Below, piece by piece: positions 1-7,715 of a stretch of DNA of 29,418 bases; the stretch's first letter is position 1, and the number at the start of each line of letters is the position of its first letter. This stretch comes from CAVPRW01 sp046727435 [NCBI: bacterium] (GTDB lineage: Bacteria > Tectomicrobia > Entotheonellia > J063). The translations under genes and the position numbers were made by a program. Under the pieces are notes generated by a model. That model was not told where the DNA came from and searched no databases. It saw nothing but the letters and a program-made list of their open reading frames with translations. The stretch covers positions 1 to 29,418 of the forward strand of contig JBKPCR010000223.1 in the NCBI GenBank assembly GCA_046727435.1, written 5' to 3'.

Positions 1-1
1 C

Positions 2-181
2 GGCGTGGTGGAACGGGTGATCAGGACCCTGAAGGAGCAATGCGTCCACCGCCATCGATTCGAGACGCTGAAGCAAGTTACCCGCGTCATCGGCGACTGT
101 ATCAGCTTCTACAACCACCGGCGCCCCCACCAGGCGCTGAACATGAAGACCCCCGCCGAAGCATTCGCCTTAGCGGCCTGA
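2..181 (+). CDS. IS3-family transposase (OrfB) C-terminal end, cut by window edge
   Basis: The frame is open from the first bases to a TGA at 179-181 and gives 59 residues. Motifs GVVERVIRTLKEQC and FYNHRRPHQALNMKTPAEAF are the typical C-terminal end of the DDE integrase core of IS3-type OrfB transposases; the glutamate in VVER is probably the last residue of the DDE triad. These enzymes catalyse cut-and-paste or copy-out transposition of the element. The N-terminal part and OrfA lie outside the window, so it cannot be judged whether the element is intact. The IS right end should lie shortly after the stop, within about 182-215, but no matching left end is visible here. It forms the left border of the glycan cluster. 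Confidence 0.85.
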   Translation, partial: GVVERVIRTLKEQCVHRHRFETLKQVTRVIGDCISFYNHRRPHQALNMKTPAEAFALAA

Positions 182-348
182 CCTGAGCAGAAACCGCTAG
201 GTCATTACACCAGAACGCTGGCCCTATGCCGAGGAGAGCATTCTGAAGCGCGCGGTAACGTCCACCATGCCGCCACGAATAGCACCAACGCAAATCAGCC
301 AAAGGGCAGCCGGTAGGGCACCGAGCAGTCGACGGACCGGGGACTCAA

Positions 349-579
349 TTGCCATTTGCAGTGCTAGACTACAGGAAATTCAAACGGGAGTACTTCAATG
401 TGCGCCTCAAACGCTCGGGGGCCTGGTGGTATGTCGAAAATGCCAGTAAAATTCTGGCCTCATGCTGCGCCAAATATAAGACTACTTTCGAGCTAGTCGT
501 TGAGCACTACCGTAAATGCATCCAAGCGCTATCAGGGCGAAAACCTTCTGAAAATAAGGAAGGCGTCCACCGACCATGA
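349..579 (+). CDS. Unrecognised small ORF overlapping the next gene by ATGA
   Basis: A TTG-initiated frame of 76 residues, basic and without a recognisable domain (contains RLKRSGAWWYVENASK). Its TGA at 577-579 overlaps the ATG at 576 of the following membrane-protein gene, an arrangement typical of translationally coupled genes. This is the only support that it is real. It may be the C-terminal remnant of a longer gene truncated by the IS3 element upstream. The stretch 182-348 holds nothing else that I recognise apart from the presumed IS end. No good Shine-Dalgarno precedes the TTG. I assign no function. Confidence 0.25.
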   Translation: MPFAVLDYRKFKREYFNVRLKRSGAWWYVENASKILASCCAKYKTTFELVVEHYRKCIQALSGRKPSENKEGVHRP

Positions 580-2096
580 GACTAGACCCCATGATAAATA
601 TTGAAGAGTCTTTTGTGAGAGACAGGATGAAGTGCGCATGGATGTTTATGTTCCCGCTGGCCTTCGGCCGGCTTTGGCCCTTGACGCTCGCCATGCTAAT
701 TTATGTCCCGCCGATTATCTATATGTACCTAACGTTTCAATTCCACTGGCATGACTCTGGTACTTACCTCAACGTCATCAATAACCTGTTTGAATGTGGG
801 GAGTTTTATTATTATGACTGGAATATGGACATTTTCAACCAGCATTTCGAGCCAGTTTTCTATGTTTTATCGCCTCTTGTCCATCTGACTCGCAGCCTCT
901 TCTTCCTCGTGCTCTTCTATTCACTCGCCTTCGCAACAAGCGCATGGTTGTACTACAAATTCGCAAAAGAGATGCTCGGCTCGTCGTCACTGGCTGCTCT
1001 ATGTTATCTCACTTTGGTGGTGAATCCGTACTTCATGGTCGCAAACTTGTACCCCCACCACGACGTGTTGATGGCGTTGGCCCTCATGGGATTCGCATTC
1101 CTTGCCGTGCGTGGAAATAGTTGGCTGGCTCTGCTCTGTTTGGTGATCGCATTGAGCGTCAAGGAAGATGTATGGATATATGGAATAGCGGCATCACTCA
1201 TCCTACCAGGCCGGATTTCGACCAGGCACGCGGCTCTGTATCTAGGGACGGCAGTGGCATATTACGTTGTAGTTCTGCATTTCCTTTATCCAATTTGGTA
1301 CCCAGATGGCGTGAATTTGAAATACTTCCTGCAGATTTGGGCATACGGCCACTCGAGGGGGGAAGTGCTTCAATATCTTGTCACCCATCCCTGGGATACA
1401 GGGCGCCGCCTCATCACTAGCTCCGGTTTGGAGTTCAACTTGAGCTACCTTTTTTTGCCGCTTCTGGCCGGATGGCGCTTTCTCATGGGTCTGGCGGTAC
1501 TCTACTTGTGGGTCAACTCGACAGATATTTATCACAGTAGCCTTGCCTTCTATTTCAACCTTCCCTCCGTTGTGCTATATGCCCTCACGCTCCCGTTCGC
1601 CCTGATCAATCTGCAACGTCTTTGGACCCGGCTGCGAACTCGCTTCCCCCACCTGATCCCAGCATGGACAGCAGTGCAGATCGTTCTGTGTGCCATTGTG
1701 GCCGTAGGTATTGTCTGGCAGGTACGTCCACCGCTAACCCTCACACGAAGCCCGACTCTACCCGATGTGTTCGCCCACGAGCTGCGGACTCACCAGTTTA
1801 TCCCGATTCACCGTACGCTGAACTCCATCTTGGCGGATCACCACACAAGTGTACTGGCATCCTTCACCATCGGTGCCTACGTGCCACCGCGAGGCAAGCT
1901 TTTCATCATGCACAATGATGCCCACAACGTCATGAATGGCTCGTTGCGGCCTGATTTCATCGTCTTCGACTTACGCCAGAGTCAGCCATATTTCGGTGAG
2001 GAAGCCGTTCGGTATTTCTTTGCTTACCTACAAGCATCCCCGGAGTATCGCATTGAGGCGGACATCCATAACGTCATCATTTTCGCTAAACGCTAG
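576..2096 (+). CDS. DUF2079-like multi-pass membrane protein (putative GT-C-type glycosyltransferase)
   Basis: A 506-residue polytopic protein. After a first membrane segment (about 29-53) come FHWHDSGTYLNVINN and an FNQHFEPVFYVLSPL block, then ANLYPHHDVLMALALMG and ALSVKEDVWIYG. These positions match the DUF2079 family: an acidic residue in the first periplasmic loop, the H-F-x-P block, and the K-E-D block after a membrane helix. DUF2079 proteins look like GT-C lipid-sugar-dependent transferases, but their substrates are unknown. A soluble, presumably periplasmic tail follows (about 395-506). The ATG at 576 has AAGGAAGG about 12 nt upstream. Role in cell-surface glycan modification is inferred from the neighbours. 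Confidence 0.75.
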   Translation: MRLDPMINIEESFVRDRMKCAWMFMFPLAFGRLWPLTLAMLIYVPPIIYMYLTFQFHWHDSGTYLNVINNLFECGEFYYYDWNMDIFNQHFEPVFYVLSPLVHLTRSLFFLVLFYSLAFATSAWLYYKFAKEMLGSSSLAALCYLTLVVNPYFMVANLYPHHDVLMALALMGFAFLAVRGNSWLALLCLVIALSVKEDVWIYGIAASLILPGRISTRHAALYLGTAVAYYVVVLHFLYPIWYPDGVNLKYFLQIWAYGHSRGEVLQYLVTHPWDTGRRLITSSGLEFNLSYLFLPLLAGWRFLMGLAVLYLWVNSTDIYHSSLAFYFNLPSVVLYALTLPFALINLQRLWTRLRTRFPHLIPAWTAVQIVLCAIVAVGIVWQVRPPLTLTRSPTLPDVFAHELRTHQFIPIHRTLNSILADHHTSVLASFTIGAYVPPRGKLFIMHNDAHNVMNGSLRPDFIVFDLRQSQPYFGEEAVRYFFAYLQASPEYRIEADIHNVIIFAKR

Positions 2097-2280
2097 CGGA
2101 CTGAGCGGAATCTCATGACGCGTTCGAAGACTCAGTCCATGGTGGCTCTATAGCACTGAAGCTGTGACGAACCCTAACCAGGAACGTCGCGACCCTTGCG
2201 AATTATTCTTTGGCATTCGGCGCTGGCGACCCGTCAGCCAAATCAGGAAAAAGGGGGCTGTAATGTACTTACACCGATGA

Positions 2281-2487
2281 CCAACGAAAAGTTTCCATCA
2301 GGACGGCAAAGGGGCGTTGGGCTTCGCTACCAATTGCATACGGACTCTCATAACCATTGGGAAACATGGATCCCTGATCTTTCTACTCAATCCGTTGTTG
2401 CACCTGACGTGCCTGCTGGACCGGGTCGAACGGAGGCCCTCATCCAAACCGTGGGAGACGCTAGCCGACAATAGGAACGCGCATTGA
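2281..2487 (+). pseudogene. C-terminal remnant of a lost gene
   Basis: This frame is open from just after a stop at 2278-2280 to TGA 2485-2487 and has no plausible start. It encodes a coherent tail: TLITIGKHGSLIFLLNPLLH, then CLLDRVERRPSSKPWETLAD. The hydrophobic stretch followed by a basic region looks like a real membrane-associated C-terminus, not random translation. I do not recognise the family. Its TGA overlaps the TTG start of the next remnant (TTGA at 2484-2487), as in coupled operon genes, so both are probably leftovers of two adjacent genes removed by deletion. The rest of 2097-2649 has no supported gene. Confidence 0.4.
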
Positions 2488-2564
2488 CTCAGCGGCGATT
2501 GGCCTTCATCCATGACTGGTTGTCCCAGGGCGGCACGGCCAAATATCTCTTTGTTCACTTATAA
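2484..2564 (+). pseudogene. N-terminal remnant of a GT4-type glycosyltransferase
   Basis: Reading from TTG 2484 gives 26 residues, including RRLAFIHDWLSQGG, then a TAA at 2562-2564. Many GT4 family glycosyltransferases begin with a short strand followed by HDWL and a glycine-rich turn (the pattern AxVHDWLxxxGGAE), where the sugar-nucleotide fold starts. The frame stops just after this motif, so only the first strand and turn remain. The TTG overlaps the stop of the preceding remnant. It is too short for certainty, but the motif, position and overlap agree. Confidence 0.4.
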
Positions 2565-2649
2565 GCCATGCCGCAGGGGATGGCTCTTGTCCGAGCATAT
2601 GGGCCTGCCACAGATTACAACTGACGAGTAGGATAGAGGTAAGGCTCTC

Positions 2650-4164
2650 ATGCATTCCATCGACGCAGAAAATGTCGTGCAAGAGAAGCAGGGCCGTGCG
2701 AAGTGGGTTCGAACCATGCGCAGGGAAAGTCCTCCAGAGAGCCTAGATCAGTACTTGCAGCATTGGGAAGCTTTCTTCGACCACTACGCGGCTGAGGTCG
2801 ATCGTTGGCATCACCGGAACGCAGGGTACCACAAGGCCATTACAGCCCTGGCGCGCTTTTACGTCTCCGCAGACACTCGGGTGCTCGAACTTGGTAGCGG
2901 CAACGGCAATTTGTTGGCCGCACTGAAGCCTGCCTTTGGTGTGGGCGTCGACATTTCTGGCCAGATGGTGCGCCTGGCCGCCATGAAGTATCCCCACTTA
3001 CACTTTCGCCAGATGGCCGCAGAGCACCTGGAGGTCCCGGGAGAGCCCTTCGACTTCATTGTCCTGTCCGATCTTGTCGGGTATCTCTACGATATTCGCC
3101 TAGTTTTTGAGCAGTTGCGCAAGGTTTGTCACCCGCGCACGCGGGTGGTTATGCATTGGTACAGTAGGCTGTGGCAACCGCTGATAGGATTGGCTGAGAC
3201 GCTCGGGCTGAAGTATCCTCAGCCGCTGCTCAACTGGACGACGGTCGAGGACATGCAAAATCTGCTGTACCTGGCGGGCTTCGAGGTGGTGCATAGCCGT
3301 CCGCATATCCTGTGGCCCAAGCAAGTACCTCTGCTGACCACGCTCGCGAATCGGTATCTGGCACACGTGCCGGGCTTGCGTTGGATGTGTCTGACAAACT
3401 GGATGATTGCGAGACCGACAAGGCTGCCACAGTCTGAGGTCGTCCCACGGGTGTCCGTGATCTGCCCCTGCCGCAACGAGGCGGGGAACCTCGAACCGCT
3501 CGTCCGCCGACTGCCGGCGATGGGGTCACATACCGAGCTCATCTTGGTTGAGGGTCATTCCCAGGATCAGACCCTCGTGGAGTGTCGGCGCATCGCCGCG
3601 AGCGAACCGACGCAAGATATCACGGTCTTGGTCCAGGAGGGTCGGGGCAAAGGCGATGCCGTGCGCTTGGGATTTTCGAAGGCCACCGGGGACATTCTTA
3701 TGATCTTGGATGCGGATCTCAGCGTGGCTCCGGAGGATCTCCCGCAATTTTATGACGCACTCGTCAGCGGGAAGGGCGAGTTCATCAATGGCTCACGGCT
3801 GGTCTATGCGAAGGACCCGTACGCCATGCGTTTCCTGAATCTTTTAGGGAACAAATTCTTCGCGCTGCTGCTCAGCCGCCTGTTAGGGCAACCGATCAAG
3901 GACGCGCTCTGCGGCACGAAGGTGCTGTATCGCGGGGACTACGACCGCATGGCCAAAGGTCGGGCCTATTTTGGTGACTTTGATCCGTTTGGTGACTTCG
4001 ATCTGCTGTTTGGCGCAGCCAAGCAGAATCTGAAGATTGTCGAGATGCCCATTCGTTATCGGCAGCGGACCTATGGGACGACGAACATTAGCCGCTTCGG
4101 CCATGGCTGGCTGCTGCTGAAGATGTCTTGCACGGCAGCCCATAAATTGCTCTTCATCCCATGA
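2650..4164 (+). CDS. Bifunctional SAM methyltransferase - GT2 glycosyltransferase fusion
   Basis: 504 residues with two catalytic domains. Residues about 35-225 are a class I SAM-dependent methyltransferase: motif I VLELGSGNGNL at 78-88, the acidic residue ending strand 2 at GVGVDIS, and FDFIVLSDLVGYL as the post-motif strand. Residues about 266-504 are a GT2 (dolichyl-phosphate-mannose synthase-like) domain: VSVICPCRNEAGNL at 268-281, RGKGDAVRLG at 332-341 and the metal-binding DAD at 354-356. No membrane segments are evident after the GT2 domain. The ATG at 2650 is preceded by GAGGTAAG at about 9 nt. The fusion suggests that a sugar transfer and a methylation are linked on the same glycan; acceptor and sugar are unknown. 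Its stop is directly followed by an ISL3 remnant. Confidence 0.85.
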   Translation: MHSIDAENVVQEKQGRAKWVRTMRRESPPESLDQYLQHWEAFFDHYAAEVDRWHHRNAGYHKAITALARFYVSADTRVLELGSGNGNLLAALKPAFGVGVDISGQMVRLAAMKYPHLHFRQMAAEHLEVPGEPFDFIVLSDLVGYLYDIRLVFEQLRKVCHPRTRVVMHWYSRLWQPLIGLAETLGLKYPQPLLNWTTVEDMQNLLYLAGFEVVHSRPHILWPKQVPLLTTLANRYLAHVPGLRWMCLTNWMIARPTRLPQSEVVPRVSVICPCRNEAGNLEPLVRRLPAMGSHTELILVEGHSQDQTLVECRRIAASEPTQDITVLVQEGRGKGDAVRLGFSKATGDILMILDADLSVAPEDLPQFYDALVSGKGEFINGSRLVYAKDPYAMRFLNLLGNKFFALLLSRLLGQPIKDALCGTKVLYRGDYDRMAKGRAYFGDFDPFGDFDLLFGAAKQNLKIVEMPIRYRQRTYGTTNISRFGHGWLLLKMSCTAAHKLLFIP

Positions 4165-4199
4165 TGCAGGTGGCGATGTCCGATCAGGAGATTGTACGC

Positions 4200-4453
4200 C
4201 GACACAGAACCATCTGGGCGGCCACGGCTCTTGGCCCGTGGCTCGCGGACTGCCTTGCGAGTGAGATGCCAAAGCTCCTAAACTTGGCCAATGGTTTACA
4301 GCGCGAGAGATCTGCCGTACAGAATGCCCTCATACTGCCCTACAGTAACGGGCAGGTTGAAGGCCAGATCACGAAATTGAAGCTCCGAAGCGGCAGAGCT
4401 ATGGCCACGCAAAGCTGGATCTGCTCCATCAGCGGATGCTACACGCTGCCTGA
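4200..4453 (+). pseudogene. ISL3-family transposase C-terminal remnant, frameshifted
   Basis: The segment encodes LGPWLADCLAS, LLNLANGLQRERSAVQNAL and LPYSNGQVEGQITKLKL, the conserved C-terminal region of ISL3-type DDE transposases (the SxGQVEGxxxxLKxxKRxxYG block). After LKL, near 4381-4390, the frame breaks. The expected continuation KRQSYGHAKLDLLHQRMLHA lies in another frame and ends at TGA 4451-4453. The N-terminal two thirds are missing, so this is a dead fragment. It lies between the methyltransferase-GT2 fusion gene (2650-4164) and the membrane-protein gene (4511-6076), evidence of an old insertion at this junction. Confidence 0.8.
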
Positions 4454-4510
4454 TGCATCAATACCTAAGTGCGAAAGCTGCGGGAGAGCCAATTTTAGGG
4501 ATGCACTTTA

Positions 4511-6076
4511 ATGGTCTATTTGACTGCCTTACGCTACATCTGTCGAGTGAGTTATAAGAAACCATCATTGATTTTCGTGATTCTTCCTCTTGCGTTCCTA
4601 TTTTGTGTACTCCTTCTCAAAAGCGCGCGGGGACCTTATTGGCGCTGTATAAACATGGACCCAGAATATACATATCTTATAAACTCTTTGAATTTTGCCG
4701 AGGGACTACCAATCGGCCACCGGGATCATCCGGGCACGACTTTGCAGGTCGCTGGCGCGTGGATTTTGAAGTCTTTGCATTTTTTCCGGGATACGAGTCC
4801 ACTTGCTGAAGATGTGTTGAAAAGTCCTGAAGTGTACTTGGGATTCATGAACAGAATTTTTCTAGGTTTAACCATTTTTCTTATGTTTCTCGCAGGGTGG
4901 CTGGGATTTAGAAAATCAGGCGAGAAAAGGTTTGCTTTCCTGCTTCAGTCATCACCTTTTTTTTCCACAACAATTCTTTTATCCGCAGGGCGCATGAATC
5001 CTGAGCCTTTTCTGTTGTGGATTAGCTTCGCTATCGTCCTGGTAATTGTCTATTTCCGCGCCACTGTTCCGCAAGAAAGTTACAAAGGATATGTTTTTCT
5101 TTTTGCAGCTTTGTGCGGATTAGGCGTCGCGACTAAAGTCACTTTTCTTCCTATAACTCTTGTGCCTTTGTTTATTTTGCCTAGATTTTATCTAAAATTT
5201 TCTTTTATGATCATTACTGCGGTGTTTTTTCTAGTATTTACCTCGCCGATCGTCTCCGGTTACCATTCGGTCTTTGGATGGTTTGGAAAGCTTTTCATGC
5301 ATGGCGAACTCTATGGTACTGGTTCTGCTACAATCATCGATCCACAGGTTTATCTACTTAACATCAAATATCTTCATCGATCTGAGCTAGTTTTCTTTGT
5401 CGTGCTGTATGCCGCTCTGCTCACTTGGATTGTGGAGTTTTTTTCGTACCGGCAAAAAGAGACATCGAAAAGAAAAGATTTTCAGATTCTTTCAGGTGTG
5501 ATTGCATGTCAGTTGGCGAGTGTGCTTTTGGTGGCGAAGCATTTTGTGCCGGGAAAGGAATATTATCTTTTGCCAGCGCTAGTATTGTCAGGTCTTGTGT
5601 TCGGCCTTGTCTTGGAACAAAGAAAACCCGCCAAAATCCTGGTGACTGCGGTGCTTGTGATGTTTGGCACCGTGAGAGTGTATGATACCGTCGATGCTTA
5701 CCGAAACCTCGAGAGGGTCAAAAGAGAAGAGCTGCGCGTGTTCCGCCAGGTCGAGGAGTTGTCGGAATATGCGAAAGTTTATTATTATCCTTGTGCGTCT
5801 GCGCCTCAGTTTGCGCTCAGATACGGCACCACCGCTTGGTCGTTCAATCGCCATGCGGCCGTTTTGAAGCAGCTTTATCCGCGTGTGTATTTTTACGACA
5901 TCATGACTCAACAGTATTTCGACTGGAATGATCAGACAACTCTCGATCGCATCTGGGCCGAATCTGGCGGCCGTGTCATCTTCCAAGGTATCCCTCTCGA
6001 CATGCAGCGCAGGCCTTCTGGACTGGAGGATATTTTCGGCGGGCATTATCAAACCGTATACCGGCTCGCGCCATGA
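4511..6076 (+). CDS. GT-C-like polytopic membrane protein (ArnT/PMT-type fold, unknown sugar)
   Basis: 521 residues with about ten predicted membrane helices. After the first helix (about 20-37) comes the loop INMDPEYTYLINSLNFAEG and then GHRDHPGTTLQVAG. A D/E pair in the first outer loop and this D-H-P-G-T block are typical of GT39/ArnT-like and related GT-C proteins, which transfer sugars from polyprenyl phosphate donors on the outer membrane face. A soluble tail of about 130 residues follows (about 390-521). The ATG at 4511 follows AGGGA at about 10 nt and overlaps the upstream stop as TAATG. The gene is visibly AT-richer than its neighbours, which suggests separate acquisition. Substrate unknown. 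Confidence 0.65.
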   Translation: MVYLTALRYICRVSYKKPSLIFVILPLAFLFCVLLLKSARGPYWRCINMDPEYTYLINSLNFAEGLPIGHRDHPGTTLQVAGAWILKSLHFFRDTSPLAEDVLKSPEVYLGFMNRIFLGLTIFLMFLAGWLGFRKSGEKRFAFLLQSSPFFSTTILLSAGRMNPEPFLLWISFAIVLVIVYFRATVPQESYKGYVFLFAALCGLGVATKVTFLPITLVPLFILPRFYLKFSFMIITAVFFLVFTSPIVSGYHSVFGWFGKLFMHGELYGTGSATIIDPQVYLLNIKYLHRSELVFFVVLYAALLTWIVEFFSYRQKETSKRKDFQILSGVIACQLASVLLVAKHFVPGKEYYLLPALVLSGLVFGLVLEQRKPAKILVTAVLVMFGTVRVYDTVDAYRNLERVKREELRVFRQVEELSEYAKVYYYPCASAPQFALRYGTTAWSFNRHAAVLKQLYPRVYFYDIMTQQYFDWNDQTTLDRIWAESGGRVIFQGIPLDMQRRPSGLEDIFGGHYQTVYRLAP

Positions 6077-6190
6077 TTCATCCGCTTTACACTGGACTTT
6101 GGGCATTTTGAGTAGGTAGGAAGGGTAAGATGTCTGTGACGATAAATGAGCTTTCCCCAAAGTTCATGCTCACGAAGGAGACATGTCATA

Positions 6191-6429
6191 GGGAGCATTC
6201 CCCGTTTTTTAGGAGATGTTTAGCTGGACCGGTTTTGGATTCGGTGTCGGTAGCGCTCAAAGACCCGACGGCCGCGATCTTCGCGAGGACCTCGAAACTC
6301 TTCGAGCGAAAGGATCGCCGCTATGGCCATGCCCGGTCCCCCCTGGGTCAAAAGTCTTCGAGGGTTTTTCCCCTCTCACTCCTACCATGGAGGCCGGTCT
6401 TGGTGTCCTAAAAAACAGGGAATGCTCCC
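6191..6429. repeat. 239-bp MITE-like element with 24-bp terminal inverted repeats
   Basis: The sequence at 6191-6214 (beginning GGGAGCATTCCC, ending TTTTTTAGGA) is the reverse complement of 6406-6429 with one mismatch. Outside these 24 bp the flanks do not match. The internal 191 bp contain no convincing gene. Length, matched ends and lack of a transposase fit a miniature inverted-repeat element or the two joined ends of an internally deleted IS. No clear target-site duplication is seen. The other parts of the 6077-6520 interval show nothing I can name. Confidence 0.6.
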
Positions 6430-6520
6430 AAGAACAAAAGGCTAGAGCTGTTTATTGGGCGATCAAGTAGCAGGGTTTTCCTATCCCTCCAAAAACGTCC
6501 ATGTAAGTTGGATAGACGAC

Positions 6521-6940
6521 TCACGGGGAAGGTTCAAATGGGTTGAGATAGGCGACGCCCGTGGCCGCGATGTCGATGATGTTGCGCGTGACCAAGGTGA
6601 GCCCATGCACCTTGGCCGTGGCGGCTAACAGGCTATCGACGGTCGATAAGGGCCTACTGGCCGTCATGCGCCCCCATTCCTCCGCCACGGTGTGGTCCAC
6701 CGCCAATATGCGGCCGCGGTGTCCTGTGATCACCTGCGCGAGCCAGTCCTCGAGCGTAATGGCCGATCGAGGATCTCGGCTGCGAAGGCGCTCGATGCCC
6801 CGCCGAATCTCGCCGATCACCAGCACGCTCAGATAGATGGCGTGATCGGGGACAGGTGCAAACCAGGCTGCCACGTGCGGATTGCCGCGCAGGCCTTTCC
6901 GCAGCTCCGAGAGGACATTTGTATCGAGGAGGTAGCTCAC
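6521..6940 (-). CDS. vapC: VapC-type PIN-domain toxin
   Basis: 139 residues spanning a whole PIN domain. It starts MSYLLDTNVLSELRKG; the expected acidic metal ligands are visible as D6, E44 (VIGEIRRG) and D102 (STVDSLLAATA), followed by LTLVTRNIIDI. PIN toxins of this group are Mg-dependent endoribonucleases that block translation when freed from their antitoxin. The start is a GTG at 6940-6938 overlapping the antitoxin stop (GTGA), so the pair is translationally coupled. The length is normal for VapC/FitB proteins. The pair lies within a patch of mobile-element debris, as is common for such modules. Confidence 0.92.
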   Translation of the reverse strand: MSYLLDTNVLSELRKGLRGNPHVAAWFAPVPDHAIYLSVLVIGEIRRGIERLRSRDPRSAITLEDWLAQVITGHRGRILAVDHTVAEEWGRMTASRPLSTVDSLLAATAKVHGLTLVTRNIIDIAATGVAYLNPFEPSP

Positions 6941-7170
6941 AGCTCGACCTCACGCCCTTGATCCGGGAGCCGGGCGAAATCCGCATCATCGCCCACCGGA
7001 GGCATGGCGAGGAGCAAGGTTTTCAGGGTGACGCCAGGCTCAGAGGTCAGCAAGGCCTGGCGGAGAATCTCCCGATGCTCCGCTTCCATCGACCGCCCAT
7101 GTTGCGCGGCACGCAGCTTGAGCCGGTGGACGACCTCTGGGTCCACATTCCGGACGATGAGTTGTGCCAT
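6937..7170 (-). CDS. vapB: Ribbon-helix-helix antitoxin (FitA/VapB type)
   Basis: 77 residues: an N-terminal ribbon-helix-helix DNA-binding region (MAQLIVRNVDPEVVHRLKLR, then AAQHGRSMEAEHREILRQAL) and a C-terminal tail that would clasp the toxin. The FitA-like signature is the I-R-N strand, V..RLK..A and RSMEAE.R.IL. A longer frame reaches back to 7224, but the ATG at 7170 has AGGAGG at ideal spacing (8 nt), so I place the start there. The neighbour is the PIN toxin. The protein probably binds the palindrome at 7207-7223 as an autorepressor. Confidence 0.9.
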   Translation of the reverse strand: MAQLIVRNVDPEVVHRLKLRAAQHGRSMEAEHREILRQALLTSEPGVTLKTLLLAMPPVGDDADFARLPDQGREVEL

Positions 7171-7206
7171 GTCGTGCTCCTCCTGCGCCGGGAAATCCTT
7201 TACCGC

Positions 7207-7223
7207 TGATATCAATGATATCA
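7207..7223. promoter_or_regulatory. Palindromic operator candidate for the toxin-antitoxin pair
   Basis: TGATATCAATGATATCA is a 17-bp perfect palindrome around a central A, made of two TGATATCA half sites that are themselves palindromic. It lies 37-53 nt upstream of the antitoxin ATG, where the promoter should be. Ribbon-helix-helix antitoxins bind such paired repeats. Function is inferred from position and symmetry. Confidence 0.55.
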
Positions 7224-7372
7224 CAGTTCGGTCTCCTGCACTAGGGGAGCGGGTAGGAGGGAGGCATTCTCAACTAATTGAGGCTGATACCGTCAACAGG
7301 CAAACCAGTACGCCACCCTGGTCCTCCCTGCCTCTTAAGCAGCCGCGCCGTACCCGTGATCTCGACGCAACT

Positions 7373-7715
7373 CTAGAAACGATGGCTCATGTCGTGACGA
7401 CACGCCGACGCTGACAGCAGATGTCGTCGCGGGCAGAAGTGTTGGGCGATGGGTCCATACGCAGACAACAATCGTTGGGCGTGACCAGGTGACTTGAACC
7501 GCTGCATACGTCGTTCGCGCTCACGCGGCGTCCGATACGAGTGCCCACACCGATTCTTAAAAGAGGGACTCCGGCGATGTTCCACCCCCGCCATCACCTC
7601 GCCTTTTGCGGCGGCGTAGCTCTTGAGCTGATCCATGATGATCCACCCGAGACACATATTGCAGACCTTTTAAGGAGCTTTTTGAAGAACTTGTGTAGAG
7701 GGTTACCGCCGCCTG
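7373..7715 (-). pseudogene. IS6-like (IS26/IS240-type) transposase C-terminal remnant with frameshifts
   Basis: Read right to left, the segment gives HKFFKKLLK, then GLQYVSRV, then IIMDQLKSYAAAKGEVMAG, VEHRRSP, RRMQRFKSPGHAQRLLSAYG in three frames. This is the order and content of the C-terminal half of IS6-family DDE transposases (TDKLxSYxxAxxExMPxVEHRxxKxLNNRAENSHxPTRRRERxMxRFKS), with two frameshifts near 7640-7665. Several normally conserved residues have changed, for example the N-N-R-A-E-N block, so the fragment is old and inactive. It abuts an IS4-like N-terminal fragment at about 7716. Confidence 0.75.

Noticed and set aside
2196-2474. 92-residue plus-strand frame
   Set aside because: Another frame of the same segment (2281-2487) gives the coherent hydrophobic tail, so this one is a shadow.
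5588-6160. 190-residue minus-strand frame
   Set aside because: It is fully antisense to the GT-C-like gene, which has a coherent membrane topology. The antisense product has no family pattern.
6130-6470. Two overlapping frames within the MITE-like region
   Set aside because: Both cross the inverted-repeat ends, have no motif and no good ribosome binding site.
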